A model generated the notes under the pieces. It saw only the letters and a list, made by a program, of their open reading frames with translations. It ran no database searches and was not told the origin of the DNA. From Bacillus fungorum (GTDB lineage Bacteria; Bacillota; Bacilli; Bacillales; Bacillaceae_G), in the NCBI RefSeq assembly GCF_002746455.1, contig NZ_NWUW01000005.1:62001-126000 (forward strand): DNA of 64,000 nt, read 5' to 3'. Both the position numbers and the translations under genes were made by a program. Shown piece after piece: positions 52,489 to 60,093 of this stretch. The stretch's first letter is position 1; every line of letters begins with the position of its first letter.

Positions 52489-52521
52489 AAAGCCAGCTCT
52501 CAACAAAGAGAACCGGCTTTA
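52489..52521 (-). terminator. Terminator for the 3D/SH3 gene
   Basis: On the minus strand AAAGCCGGTTCTC pairs with GAGAGCTGGCTTT and is followed by TATTTTTTT. Confidence 0.8.
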
Positions 52522-52532
52522 GCAGTCATTGG

Positions 52533-53405
52533 TTATTTTAAAATTTTCACTTTAACAGTTTTGCGTCCCCATTTTTGGGCAGCGCTATCTGATCCAAGTA
52601 GGATGTCGATACGGTTACCTTTAATTGCACCGCCAGTATCTCCAGCGATAGCTTCTCCGTAACCTTCTACCCATACTTTAGATCCTAATGGGATTACTTT
52701 CGGGTCAACAGCGATCATTTTCATGTTTGGGTTCGCTGTTAAGTCATGACCCATTGCAGTTAATACACGGCCGCCATATGTGCCACCGTTTTCGCTCGGA
52801 TGAGCTGTATATGCTGTAGCTACAACTGTTAACTCACGACCATTAGAAGGTTCGCTAGTTTCAGCAGCTTTAACAGCAGGCTTAGCAGCTGGTTTTGCTT
52901 GTGCTGCAGGCGCTTTAGCTGGTGCTACAGTTTTAGCAGGAGCAGGTTGTTCTTGTTTCTCGATAACAGGTGCTGTACCTGTTAAGAAAGGAACGTGAAC
53001 ATAAGCTGTTTTCCCGTTATATTCAAATTGTAACCACTCGTTTTGTACTTGGTTCGTTGTTTCAATCATATCGTCTTTCTTAAGCGTTCCAAGAATTTCT
53101 GAGTCTGTGTTCGCTTCAGCACGTACGTTTAATACGTTAGCTGTTACGTAGTAGATGCTTTTTGTAAACTCTGTACTTACGAATGCGTCTTTACCATCTA
53201 AAGTGATTTTTGACCATCCGTTCTCTGTATTTTGAACATCTATTTTATTACCGTTTAGTAATTTACCGACAACTTTTGATTCCGTAGTAGGGTTTTCGCG
53301 TACATTTAGTACGTCTGTTGTTACAACAGTTTCTGCATTAGCAGATGATGTGAAAATCCCAAGACCAAAAACTGCTGCTGTTGCTATTCCAATTAATTTT
53401 TTCAT
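52533..53405 (-). CDS. Secreted SH3b and 3D-domain cell-wall protein (YocH-like)
   Basis: 290 residues from ATG 53405 (GGAGG upstream). Signal peptide MKKLIGIATAAVFGLGIFTSSANA. Two SH3b domains (about 26-85 and 90-150), an Ala/Lys/Pro linker, and a C-terminal 3D domain with TAYTAHPSENGG, TAMGHDLTANPN, IAVDPKVIPLGSKVWVEGYG, AGDTGGAIKGNRIDI. The latter contains the Asp triad of Rpf/MltA-like lytic transglycosylase folds. Likely a muralytic enzyme; YocH of B. subtilis, with a similar 3D domain, is controlled by WalRK. Confidence 0.9.
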   Translation of the reverse strand: MKKLIGIATAAVFGLGIFTSSANAETVVTTDVLNVRENPTTESKVVGKLLNGNKIDVQNTENGWSKITLDGKDAFVSTEFTKSIYYVTANVLNVRAEANTDSEILGTLKKDDMIETTNQVQNEWLQFEYNGKTAYVHVPFLTGTAPVIEKQEQPAPAKTVAPAKAPAAQAKPAAKPAVKAAETSEPSNGRELTVVATAYTAHPSENGGTYGGRVLTAMGHDLTANPNMKMIAVDPKVIPLGSKVWVEGYGEAIAGDTGGAIKGNRIDILLGSDSAAQKWGRKTVKVKILK

Positions 53406-53625
53406 GATAGCCTCCATTGCGTTTGTTTTCGTGTCCTCATTATAGCAACAGATTTTTTCGGATTTGGGGAAAACACACAATTACAAACCATTCGTAATAA
53501 GTCGTTAATATCCTGTAATATAACAAAAAATATAGGAAAGCGTTTTTCATTCTATGTGATTAGTAGGTTTCTACTTATATTCAAAATATTTAATACAACA
53601 TATTGTTTTCGGCGTAAATAAAAAT

Positions 53626-53642
53626 ATTACAAGAGTGTTACG
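53626..53642 (-). promoter_or_regulatory. WalR-like direct repeat upstream of the 3D/SH3 gene
   Basis: On the minus strand CGTAAC-N5-TGTAAT (53642-53626) fits the WalR consensus TGTWAH-N5-TGTWAH apart from the first base. It is 221 bp before the gene and no promoter is clear, so confidence is low. Confidence 0.3.
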
Positions 53643-54070
53643 TAATGTTTACTAAACGATTACATTCCTTGAGTATTTTACCGTTTTATGGGTAATATAG
53701 TTATATAAACATAAACATTTCGTTTGTGAAACTATAAACACGTGCTATATACTAGCAAAAAAACCGCATAATTGTTACAAAAAGAAAGGGTTGCAAGGAA
53801 GAAATTTGCCCTTTTTTACATCTGTAACACATCCTTTTTTGGGAAAATACATTCCCATCCGCATTTTTCTCGCACAATTTGACAGCAGTATTTCGATCTC
53901 GTAGCTCTTGCAGAGTGAAAAGGTTATACGGAAGGTAAGGCTGTCCATAAGAATTCGAATTGGTGAAGGTGAAAGTAAGAAAATCACCGCAAAAATCATA
54001 GTTTTCTATCCGATTTTACATATCGGAATTTATGTTATTTACAAAAGTGAAACCTAAGAAGGGGGATTTG
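53643..54070 (+). other. Long intergenic region with structured leader before the BCCT transporter gene
   Basis: No coding sequence is convincing; a 74-codon minus-strand frame at 53775-53999 has no ribosome site or sensible composition. Helices read by eye: AAAGGG/CCCTTTTTT (about 53785-53818), GACAGC (53881-53886) with GCTGTC (53940-53945) enclosing CTCTTGCAGAG, GGTGA/TCACC (53962-53988) and TCCGAT/ATCGGA (54009-54027). The segment CATAAGAATTCGAATTGGTGA loosely recalls the bcr1 segment CGTAAAAGCCCGATTGGTGA. It may be a regulatory leader or a diverged repeat. Confidence 0.4.
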
Positions 54071-55588
54071 ATGAGGAAACTGACAAAAACATTCATCGTT
54101 TCATTAACATTATGTATTGCATTTACACTTTGGGGGATTATTCCCGAATCTATTATTGGAAAAGGTAGCCTAGGAAATGTAACAACCGCAATTCAAACTG
54201 CATTAGTTAGTAAGTTTGGATGGTTTTATATTATTTCTGTTTCTATTATTTTAGGTGTGTCTATCTTTTTAATTGTGTCGAAATACGGTTCTATTCGTTT
54301 AGGTAAAGATGATGACGAACCTGATTATAGTTATATGACATGGTTTGCTATGCTATTTAGCGCTGGTATGGGTATCGGTTTAGTTTTCTGGGGCGTTGCC
54401 GAACCATTAAACCATTTGTATGCACCTCCGTTTGGAGAAGGTGCAACTGAGGAAAGTGCGCGCCTTGCACTACGCTTTTCATTTTTCCATTGGGGATTAC
54501 ATCCTTGGGGATTATATGCATTTGTAGCGCTGTGTATTGCTTACTTTACTTTTAGAAAAGGGAAAGCAAGTACGATTAGTGCGACAGTAGGTCCGTTATT
54601 TAAAAGCGGGGAACATGGGCGTATTGCTCATTCATTTGATGTGCTAGCTGTTTTCGCAACTGTGTTTGGTGTTGCGACGTCATTAGGACTTGGTGCAAAA
54701 CAAATTGCCGGTGGTGTTAGTTATTTAACATCTATCCCGAACTCATTAACGACTCAGTTAGTTATTATTGCAATCGTAACAGTGTTATTTATGTTATCTG
54801 CGCAAACAGGTCTTGATAAAGGAATTAAATATTTAAGTAATACGAACATTATTTTTGCGTTTGCACTTATGATCATTGTATTATTTGCGGGTCCAACAAA
54901 CTTTATTATGAATTACTTTACTTCAACAATTGGTTCTTACATTCAGGAATTGCCAAGCATGAGTTTCCGTTTAAGTCCATTAGATGAAGGCGGAAATCAG
55001 TGGATTCAGTCATGGACAATTTTCTATTGGGCATGGTGGATTGCATGGTCACCATTCGTAGGTACATTTATTGCTCGTGTTTCACGAGGACGTACGATTC
55101 GTGAGTTTGTTATTGGCGTTTTACTCGTACCGACCGTAATTGGTGCACTTTGGTTCTCTGTTTTTGGCGGAACAGGTATTCATATGGAGCTATTTGGTGA
55201 TGCACATATCTTTGAAAAAGTTAAAGAGCTGGGAACAGAAGTAGGATTATTTGCTATGTTCGATCAGATGGGAAGCTTTGGATCAGCTTTATCAGTATTA
55301 GGCATTCTACTCATTGCAACATTCTTTATTACATCAGCAGATTCTGCGACATTCGTTCTAGGAATGTTAACGACGCATGGTAGTTTAAATCCGCCAAACC
55401 GCATTAAAATGGTTTGGGGTATCGTTTTAGCAGCGATAGCTTCTACTCTATTATATGTTGGCGGATTAGAAGCACTGCAAACGGCTGCTATTATTGCGGC
55501 ATTCCCGTTCGTATTTGTTATTTTCTTTATGATGGCAGCATTATTTAAAGAGTTACAAAAAGAAGGGCATATGAAGCGTCATAAATAA
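54071..55588 (+). CDS. BCCT family betaine/carnitine/choline transporter (OpuD-like)
   Basis: 505 residues, 12 transmembrane segments. Family motifs: MTWFAMLFSAGMGIGLVFWGVAEPLNH, FFHWGLHPWGLYAF, and the BCCT signature in helix 8, FYWAWWIAWSPFVGTFIARVSRGRTIREFV. It takes up compatible solutes such as glycine betaine with sodium for osmoprotection. ATG 54071 is chosen because AAGAAGGGGGATTTG precedes it; the earlier ATG at 54032 lies in the leader. Terminator and bcr1 fragment downstream. Confidence 0.92.
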   Translation: MRKLTKTFIVSLTLCIAFTLWGIIPESIIGKGSLGNVTTAIQTALVSKFGWFYIISVSIILGVSIFLIVSKYGSIRLGKDDDEPDYSYMTWFAMLFSAGMGIGLVFWGVAEPLNHLYAPPFGEGATEESARLALRFSFFHWGLHPWGLYAFVALCIAYFTFRKGKASTISATVGPLFKSGEHGRIAHSFDVLAVFATVFGVATSLGLGAKQIAGGVSYLTSIPNSLTTQLVIIAIVTVLFMLSAQTGLDKGIKYLSNTNIIFAFALMIIVLFAGPTNFIMNYFTSTIGSYIQELPSMSFRLSPLDEGGNQWIQSWTIFYWAWWIAWSPFVGTFIARVSRGRTIREFVIGVLLVPTVIGALWFSVFGGTGIHMELFGDAHIFEKVKELGTEVGLFAMFDQMGSFGSALSVLGILLIATFFITSADSATFVLGMLTTHGSLNPPNRIKMVWGIVLAAIASTLLYVGGLEALQTAAIIAAFPFVFVIFFMMAALFKELQKEGHMKRHK

Positions 55589-55595
55589 TAGAAGG

Positions 55596-55628
55596 AAAAA
55601 GAGCTGATTTTGTATCAGCTCTTTTTTT
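55596..55628 (+). terminator. Intrinsic terminator after the BCCT gene
   Basis: AAAAAGAGCTGAT with ATCAGCTCTTTTTTT; the T tract merges into the TTTAT of a bcr1 copy. Confidence 0.88.
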
Positions 55629-55699
55629 ATCCCGCTATTTGCGAGCTAATATTCAGTGGGGGATGGACAAAACCAAACCTGATTAAAGTTTCACTTTAT
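55626..55699 (+). repeat. Short bcr1 variant (copy 5)
   Basis: TTTATCCCGCTATTTGCGAGCTAATATTCAGTGGGGGATGGAC... CTGATTAAAGTTTCACTTTAT. It has the same start-plus-tail layout as the short copy at 42930, lacking the GGGCAG...CTGCCC half. TTTAT at both ends (55626-55630, 55695-55699). Confidence 0.85.
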
Positions 55700-55853
55700 A
55701 TAGAAGGGATTTTACATACAAGCAAGGGAAATAAAATACTTTACTATTATAAGTAGTATGCCCTTTATATGAAGAAAAAACGATATATTTCGACAATATT
55801 CGATAATTTAAAAATTCTATTCATATTTTTGACAAAAAATTGTCGGAAATGTG

Positions 55854-55882
55854 TTGTCACGTTTATGTATATGTGCTATATT
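55854..55882 (+). promoter_or_regulatory. Sigma-A type promoter for the 44-aa basic peptide gene
   Basis: TTGTCA (55854-55859), 17-bp spacer, TATATT (55877-55882). Just upstream, GACAAAAAATTGTC (55831-55844) is an inverted repeat. The rest of 55700-55941 is AT-rich with no other gene seen. Confidence 0.55.
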
Positions 55883-55941
55883 ATTTCCTGTAAGCGATTT
55901 CAAATAGTTTTAAAGCGTATTCAAGGGGGACATCTAGAATA

Positions 55942-56076
55942 ATGAAACGTTACGAAAGAAAGTGGAAGCATATTTGTTTGAAACGTGTGGCGCATCGTAG
56001 TGTCCAAGAAAGCACGGAACCTAAGACTGAAACGCGCAAAGAACAGCAAGAGAAGCAATTGGTTCTACAAAAATAG
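55942..56076 (+). CDS. Small basic protein, 44 aa, unknown
   Basis: ATG with AAGGGGGA 11 nt upstream and a promoter with 17-bp spacing at 55854. Composition is very Lys/Arg/Glu/Gln-rich (KRYERKWKHICLKRVAHRSV, then STEPKTETRKEQQEKQLVLQ). No hydrophobic segment. A terminator lies ~110 bp downstream. No family recognised; coding status is supported only by signals, not homology. Confidence 0.45.
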   Translation: MKRYERKWKHICLKRVAHRSVQESTEPKTETRKEQQEKQLVLQK

Positions 56077-56182
56077 CAATCACTTTTTCGTATATAAATG
56101 AAGGTCGATCGTTCGTTGGGGGATGGACGTGAAATTACTTTCAGCTAAGGGGTATTGTCTGATATATAATTTATACGGCAAT

Positions 56183-56221
56183 AAATAAGCACAGAGCATA
56201 CGGCGCTCTGTGCTTATTTTT
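56183..56221. terminator. Bidirectional terminator
   Basis: AATAAGCACAGAGC with GCTCTGTGCTTATT, then TTTTT on the plus strand and AAAT-rich on the other. It serves the convergent 44-aa gene and the GT2 gene. Confidence 0.85.
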
Positions 56222-56222
56222 A

Positions 56223-57524
56223 TTATTTATCTTTTTTAAATCGAACTGTTTTATCCCAGCCAATGACTTGTTTCTTGCTCTTTGCACGTAAGTATAAAAT
56301 TAAGCTACGAATGAATAAGTACGTAAAGAGCTGTGCGTACGTAAAGTACATGATAACACTAATAAAAATATTAGTTGGTGTAAAGGTTCGTTCCACACTC
56401 TGGGCACTAAATAATTGAGAAACATATGTAATATATGCGACATACCACATAAATAGTAGCGGAATGCTATATTGAATTTGGAATATCCCGAGTAATCCAA
56501 TTACAAACCAAACGTTTGAAATGATTAAGAATAGCCAAAATACAACATACACTAAAACTTGTTGTAAGGAATGGACGAGAAGCTTTCCTTTAAAGAAGCT
56601 TAATGAGGAAAACATTTTTTCTAAAATGTACAAGTTCCCTTGGAGCCAACGTGTACGCTGCTTAATAAGGATTTTTAAATGCTCAGGTTCTTGTTCCCAT
56701 GTAACCGATTCTGGAACAATCGGTAAGAGATAGCCTTTTTGTGTAATACGTAATGTTAATTCAGCATCTTCTGCAATGGCATAAGGGTCATAGCCACCAA
56801 GCTCTTCTAATGCAGAGCGGCGAAGAAGCATATTTGTTCCTGTTAGTGAACCTGTTTGGAATAATAACCAGCGTCCGGATTGCATAAGGAGCTGGAAGAT
56901 TTGAAATTCTAATGAAATCATTCTTGTTAGCCAGTTTCTTTTTTCATTTACAGTACGAACATGTCCAACAGCTCCAACAGCATCCTCAGTTGTTTCAGCG
57001 TATTCTACAAGCATTCGCAAAGCGTGTGGTTCAGGTTGATTATCTGCATCATAAACACAGAAATATTCACCATCTGAAATACTAAGACCATAGTTTAGTA
57101 CACGCGATTTCCCTTTTGGTTCACCCGCCGGAACACGAATGTGACGAATATGAGCATAAGCTTTGTCAAAATCGTCACCAATTTCCGGTGTTTCGTCTTG
57201 AGAGTTATCGTTTAATAAATAAACAGTTAGTTTGCCTGGATATTCAATCTTCGCCATCGCCTCTAAAGTATCCTTAATAACTACGCCTTCATTGTGGGCA
57301 GGTATTAAAATGTCGACACTTGGATAATGTTCTAACGTACGATCTTTTTGTTTCCTATTTCGGTGAACTAAACCTGCGAGTGTTAAGAAAGAATAGTAAA
57401 CGAGTAAGCCAGAGAACAGAAAGGCTGTAAAAATAAGTACATATTTAATTGAAAATGTGATGCTGATCCAAAAAACGAGTAAGCAAAACAGGAGGAATAA
57501 AAGAAGTATAACGAGTGTCATCAT
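56223..57524 (-). CDS. Membrane glycosyltransferase family 2 (processive, IcaA/YdaM-like)
   Basis: 433 residues. Two N-terminal transmembrane helices, a cytosolic GT2 domain (VDILIPAHNEGVVIKDTLEAMAKI, then DADNQPEPHALRML, EDAELTLRI and QRTRWLQGN, the D,D,D,QxxRW pattern of processive synthases), and about three C-terminal helices. Such enzymes polymerise and extrude a beta-linked polysaccharide. It overlaps the upstream degenerate-GGDEF gene by ATGA. In B. subtilis the ydaJKLMN locus pairs a GT2 with the degenerate GGDEF receptor YdaK. Confidence 0.88.
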   Translation of the reverse strand: MMTLVILLLFLLFCLLVFWISITFSIKYVLIFTAFLFSGLLVYYSFLTLAGLVHRNRKQKDRTLEHYPSVDILIPAHNEGVVIKDTLEAMAKIEYPGKLTVYLLNDNSQDETPEIGDDFDKAYAHIRHIRVPAGEPKGKSRVLNYGLSISDGEYFCVYDADNQPEPHALRMLVEYAETTEDAVGAVGHVRTVNEKRNWLTRMISLEFQIFQLLMQSGRWLLFQTGSLTGTNMLLRRSALEELGGYDPYAIAEDAELTLRITQKGYLLPIVPESVTWEQEPEHLKILIKQRTRWLQGNLYILEKMFSSLSFFKGKLLVHSLQQVLVYVVFWLFLIISNVWFVIGLLGIFQIQYSIPLLFMWYVAYITYVSQLFSAQSVERTFTPTNIFISVIMYFTYAQLFTYLFIRSLILYLRAKSKKQVIGWDKTVRFKKDK

Positions 57525-58276
57525 AATACTGTCGGTCCTTTTGTAGCGATTTGTTCTCGTTTAATCTTAATGTCTTGAATTGCCTCAGCTGCAAGCCATT
57601 TTTCCATTTTGGGCTGTAGACGGTTCATTACAATATCGGCACCAGCTTCATTTGTGTTTTGTAATAAAATGACTAATGTGTTGTTATCATATTCAGCAAC
57701 AAGGTCAAAGTCAGCTCTTACCGTTTCAACTAATAATGAAGCTACACGGTCCATAACACTTTCCTTCGTATATTTACTAAAGGAAGTGAAGTCAAAATAA
57801 ATCATAACGCCTGTTTCATTACGACGATTCATTGCATTTATTAATAATGCTTGTCGTCTTTCGAATTCTTGCCTTGTTAATAATTTTGATTCTCCAATGT
57901 ACTGTTCTAACGTTCTCACACGTTCGGTTAATTCTTTATTTTCATGAATAACCTTCTTTAATAAATGAGTTGATATATATATAATGAAGAAGTTTGCTGC
58001 CATTAGGAAATGAGTAATAATATATTCCCATTGATCTGATGTGCTCCATAAGTAAAGCCATGCTTGGTAGAATAGGTAGAACACCGAAATAATGGTTCCT
58101 AATATGAAGAGAACAAATGCAGTTTTATCAGCCAAAAATAGAAATAGTACATTAACAATTACATATATAATTGTAAAAATGAGAGCATGCTCATATTGCG
58201 TTACATGTACAGTTGTAAAATAAAATAAAATTTGTAAAATCCACATAGAGAGGACTTTATAGAAGTTATCTTTCAC
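57521..58276 (-). CDS. Membrane protein with degenerate GGDEF domain
   Basis: 251 residues from a GTG start (GGAGG upstream). About four transmembrane helices (1-100), a helical linker, and a GGDEF-like fold from ~130: GVMIYFDFTSFSKYTKE stands where the first metal Asp region is. The GG(D/E)EF signature is replaced by DNNTL (AEYDNNTLVILLQNT). The upstream inhibitory RxxD site is also not preserved (ADFD). So cyclase activity is not expected; it may be a ligand sensor or a structural partner of the GT2 enzyme encoded with it. Confidence 0.78.
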   Translation of the reverse strand: MKDNFYKVLSMWILQILFYFTTVHVTQYEHALIFTIIYVIVNVLFLFLADKTAFVLFILGTIISVFYLFYQAWLYLWSTSDQWEYIITHFLMAANFFIIYISTHLLKKVIHENKELTERVRTLEQYIGESKLLTRQEFERRQALLINAMNRRNETGVMIYFDFTSFSKYTKESVMDRVASLLVETVRADFDLVAEYDNNTLVILLQNTNEAGADIVMNRLQPKMEKWLAAEAIQDIKIKREQIATKGPTVL

Positions 58277-58496
58277 AAAACTTTCCTCCTTAAAGATAAT
58301 TCATGCAAGGATACTTGTAGTATGCGCAATTATTAAGAAATAGACCGGATGACTAGATTCTTTTTGAGAGAGCAACAATAAGTAGTATTCCTCTTCTGTA
58401 AGAAAAAATAAAAAAACTTACTAATTATTGTATCATAATGTTTTTATATTTAGACATAGGGTATTTAATATATACCGAAAAGGTAAAGAACATGAT

Positions 58497-58530
58497 AAAA
58501 AGTCCCCTCTTTCTAAAGAGGGGACTTTGC
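58497..58530 (-). terminator. Terminator after the nucleoside transporter gene
   Basis: AAAGTCCCCTCTTT (loop CTA) AAAGAGGGGACTTT with flanking A/T tracts. Confidence 0.85.
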
Positions 58531-58536
58531 TTTATT

Positions 58537-59748
58537 TTATAGGAACATCATACCGGCAACTGCTGCATTTAAGAAGTTTGCTAATGTACCAGCGATAACT
58601 GCTTTAATCCCTAATTGTGCAATTTGTTTACGGCGAGTAGGAGCTAAAGTTCCTGTTACACCTAATTGAATTGCGATAGAAGAGAAGTTTGCGAATCCAC
58701 AGATTGCGAATGTTAAAATTAGATTTGTTTTATCAGAGAAATCTGCCATGTGTGGTCCTAAGTTCGCGTATGCAACGAATTCGTTGATTGCAAGTTTTTG
58801 ACCGATAAAGCTTGCTGCTTGTACAGCTTCACCAGGAGAAACCCCGATTAAAATTGCAAATGGTGATAGTAAGTAACCGAAGATTAAATCAAGGCTAAGT
58901 TTAATATCGAATAGAGAGCCAATTAATCCTAATAAACCGTTTAATAAAGCAATTAATGCGATGAAAGCCATTAACATTGCTGCTACGTTAATAACAAGTT
59001 GCATACCTTCAGATGCACCACGTGCCGCTGCGTCAATAACGTTTGCGTCTTCACGTTCTGTAGAAAGTTCAACGTTATTATCTACTTGTTCTGTCTCTGG
59101 CATAATTAGTTTCGCAATTAATAAACTTGATGGAGCTGCCATAATTGCTGCTGCTAATAAGTGTTCTAACGGAATACCCATTGCTGCATAGCCGACAAGA
59201 ACTGATCCGGCAACAGCTGTCATACCGCTTACCATAATAGCGAAGAATTCACTATTTGTTAAACGTGCTAAGTAAGGTTTGATTAAGATTGGAGCTTCAG
59301 TTTGTCCTAAAAATACAGTTGTTACTGAGTTTAAACTTTCTGCTTTAGAAGTTCCAAGAAGTTTGCTTAATGCGCCACCAACGACACTAACAAATCTTTG
59401 CATAATACCGAAATGATATAAGATTGCTACTAATGAACTAATAAATACGATTGGAAGTAGTGCTTGAATAAAGAATACAAATCCCCAAGGGCCTTTTGCG
59501 TTGACTAAATCCCCAGCAACGAACTTGATTCCCTCGTAAGAAAAATTAATTAATCCTTGAACGCCATCTGCAGCGTGTTTTAAACCTGCTTTTCCGGCAT
59601 CCCATCGTAATACGATAAATGAAAATGACATTTGTAATGCTAGCGCGATTAAAATTGTGCGCCAATTAATAGCTTTGCGGTTGGAAGATAGTAAGAAAGC
59701 GATTGCTAATACTCCAATCACGCCGCCAATTCCCCATAAAAGATTCAT
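58537..59748 (-). CDS. NupC-type concentrative nucleoside transporter (CNT family)
   Basis: 403 residues, about 10 helices. CNT motifs: FLGQTEAPILIKPYLARLTNSEFFAIMVSGMTAVAGSVL and the C-terminal FAICGFANFSSIAIQLGVTGTLAPTRR. Symport of nucleosides with H+ or Na+. AAGGAGC before ATG. Monocistronic. The paralog specificity (pyrimidine or purine) cannot be read from sequence. Confidence 0.92.
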   Translation of the reverse strand: MNLLWGIGGVIGVLAIAFLLSSNRKAINWRTILIALALQMSFSFIVLRWDAGKAGLKHAADGVQGLINFSYEGIKFVAGDLVNAKGPWGFVFFIQALLPIVFISSLVAILYHFGIMQRFVSVVGGALSKLLGTSKAESLNSVTTVFLGQTEAPILIKPYLARLTNSEFFAIMVSGMTAVAGSVLVGYAAMGIPLEHLLAAAIMAAPSSLLIAKLIMPETEQVDNNVELSTEREDANVIDAAARGASEGMQLVINVAAMLMAFIALIALLNGLLGLIGSLFDIKLSLDLIFGYLLSPFAILIGVSPGEAVQAASFIGQKLAINEFVAYANLGPHMADFSDKTNLILTFAICGFANFSSIAIQLGVTGTLAPTRRKQIAQLGIKAVIAGTLANFLNAAVAGMMFL

Positions 59749-60050
59749 GCAGTGTGTGCTCCTTCCTCATAGTAAAAAAATGTATAAAACAGTTGTCTAT
59801 ACTTCTGCAAATATAACATCTTAAGTAACTTATCATAATGGACATCAGAGGTCAAACGTCTAACGAAAAGTTTAAATAAAAAGAAAATTCTTCAAAAAAA
59901 CACATATAAAATGAATAGACATGAAATAGGTTATGTTTTTTATGTAAAAATATACATTATGATAACGTTATGGATTGTTTTTGTAGAATATAGTGTATGA
60001 AATAGGGAAATAGATATATTATTTTTTCGGGGATATAGGTGACACATACT
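59749..60050. other. Intergenic region upstream of the nucleoside transporter gene
   Basis: AT-rich. On the minus strand TTGACC (about 59854) and TATAGAC-like sequence occur, but no well-spaced promoter stands out. No gene or repeat seen. Confidence 0.5.
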
Positions 60051-60082
60051 AAAAAGAGCCTTCTAGTAATCTAGAAGGCTCT
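60051..60082 (-). terminator. Terminator after the SH3b-NlpC/P60 gene
   Basis: AGAGCCTTCTAG (loop TAAT) CTAGAAGGCTCT with A/T tracts on both sides. Confidence 0.85.
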
Positions 60083-60093
60083 AAAAATATAAC

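Noticed and set aside
53881..53990. Possible c-di-AMP (ydaO), lysine or T-box riboswitch before the BCCT gene
   Set aside because: The conserved core sequences of these classes, as I know them, are not present; it is left as an unclassified leader.
53775..53999. 74-codon minus-strand frame upstream of the BCCT gene
   Set aside because: No ribosome site, odd composition (Cys, Phe and Arg scattered), and it overlaps the hairpins of the plus-strand leader.
56105..56140. GGGGGATGGAC near 56119, also present in the bcr1 copy at 55626
   Set aside because: Only 11 bp are shared, with no bcr1 ends or TTTAT borders, so it is not called a repeat copy.
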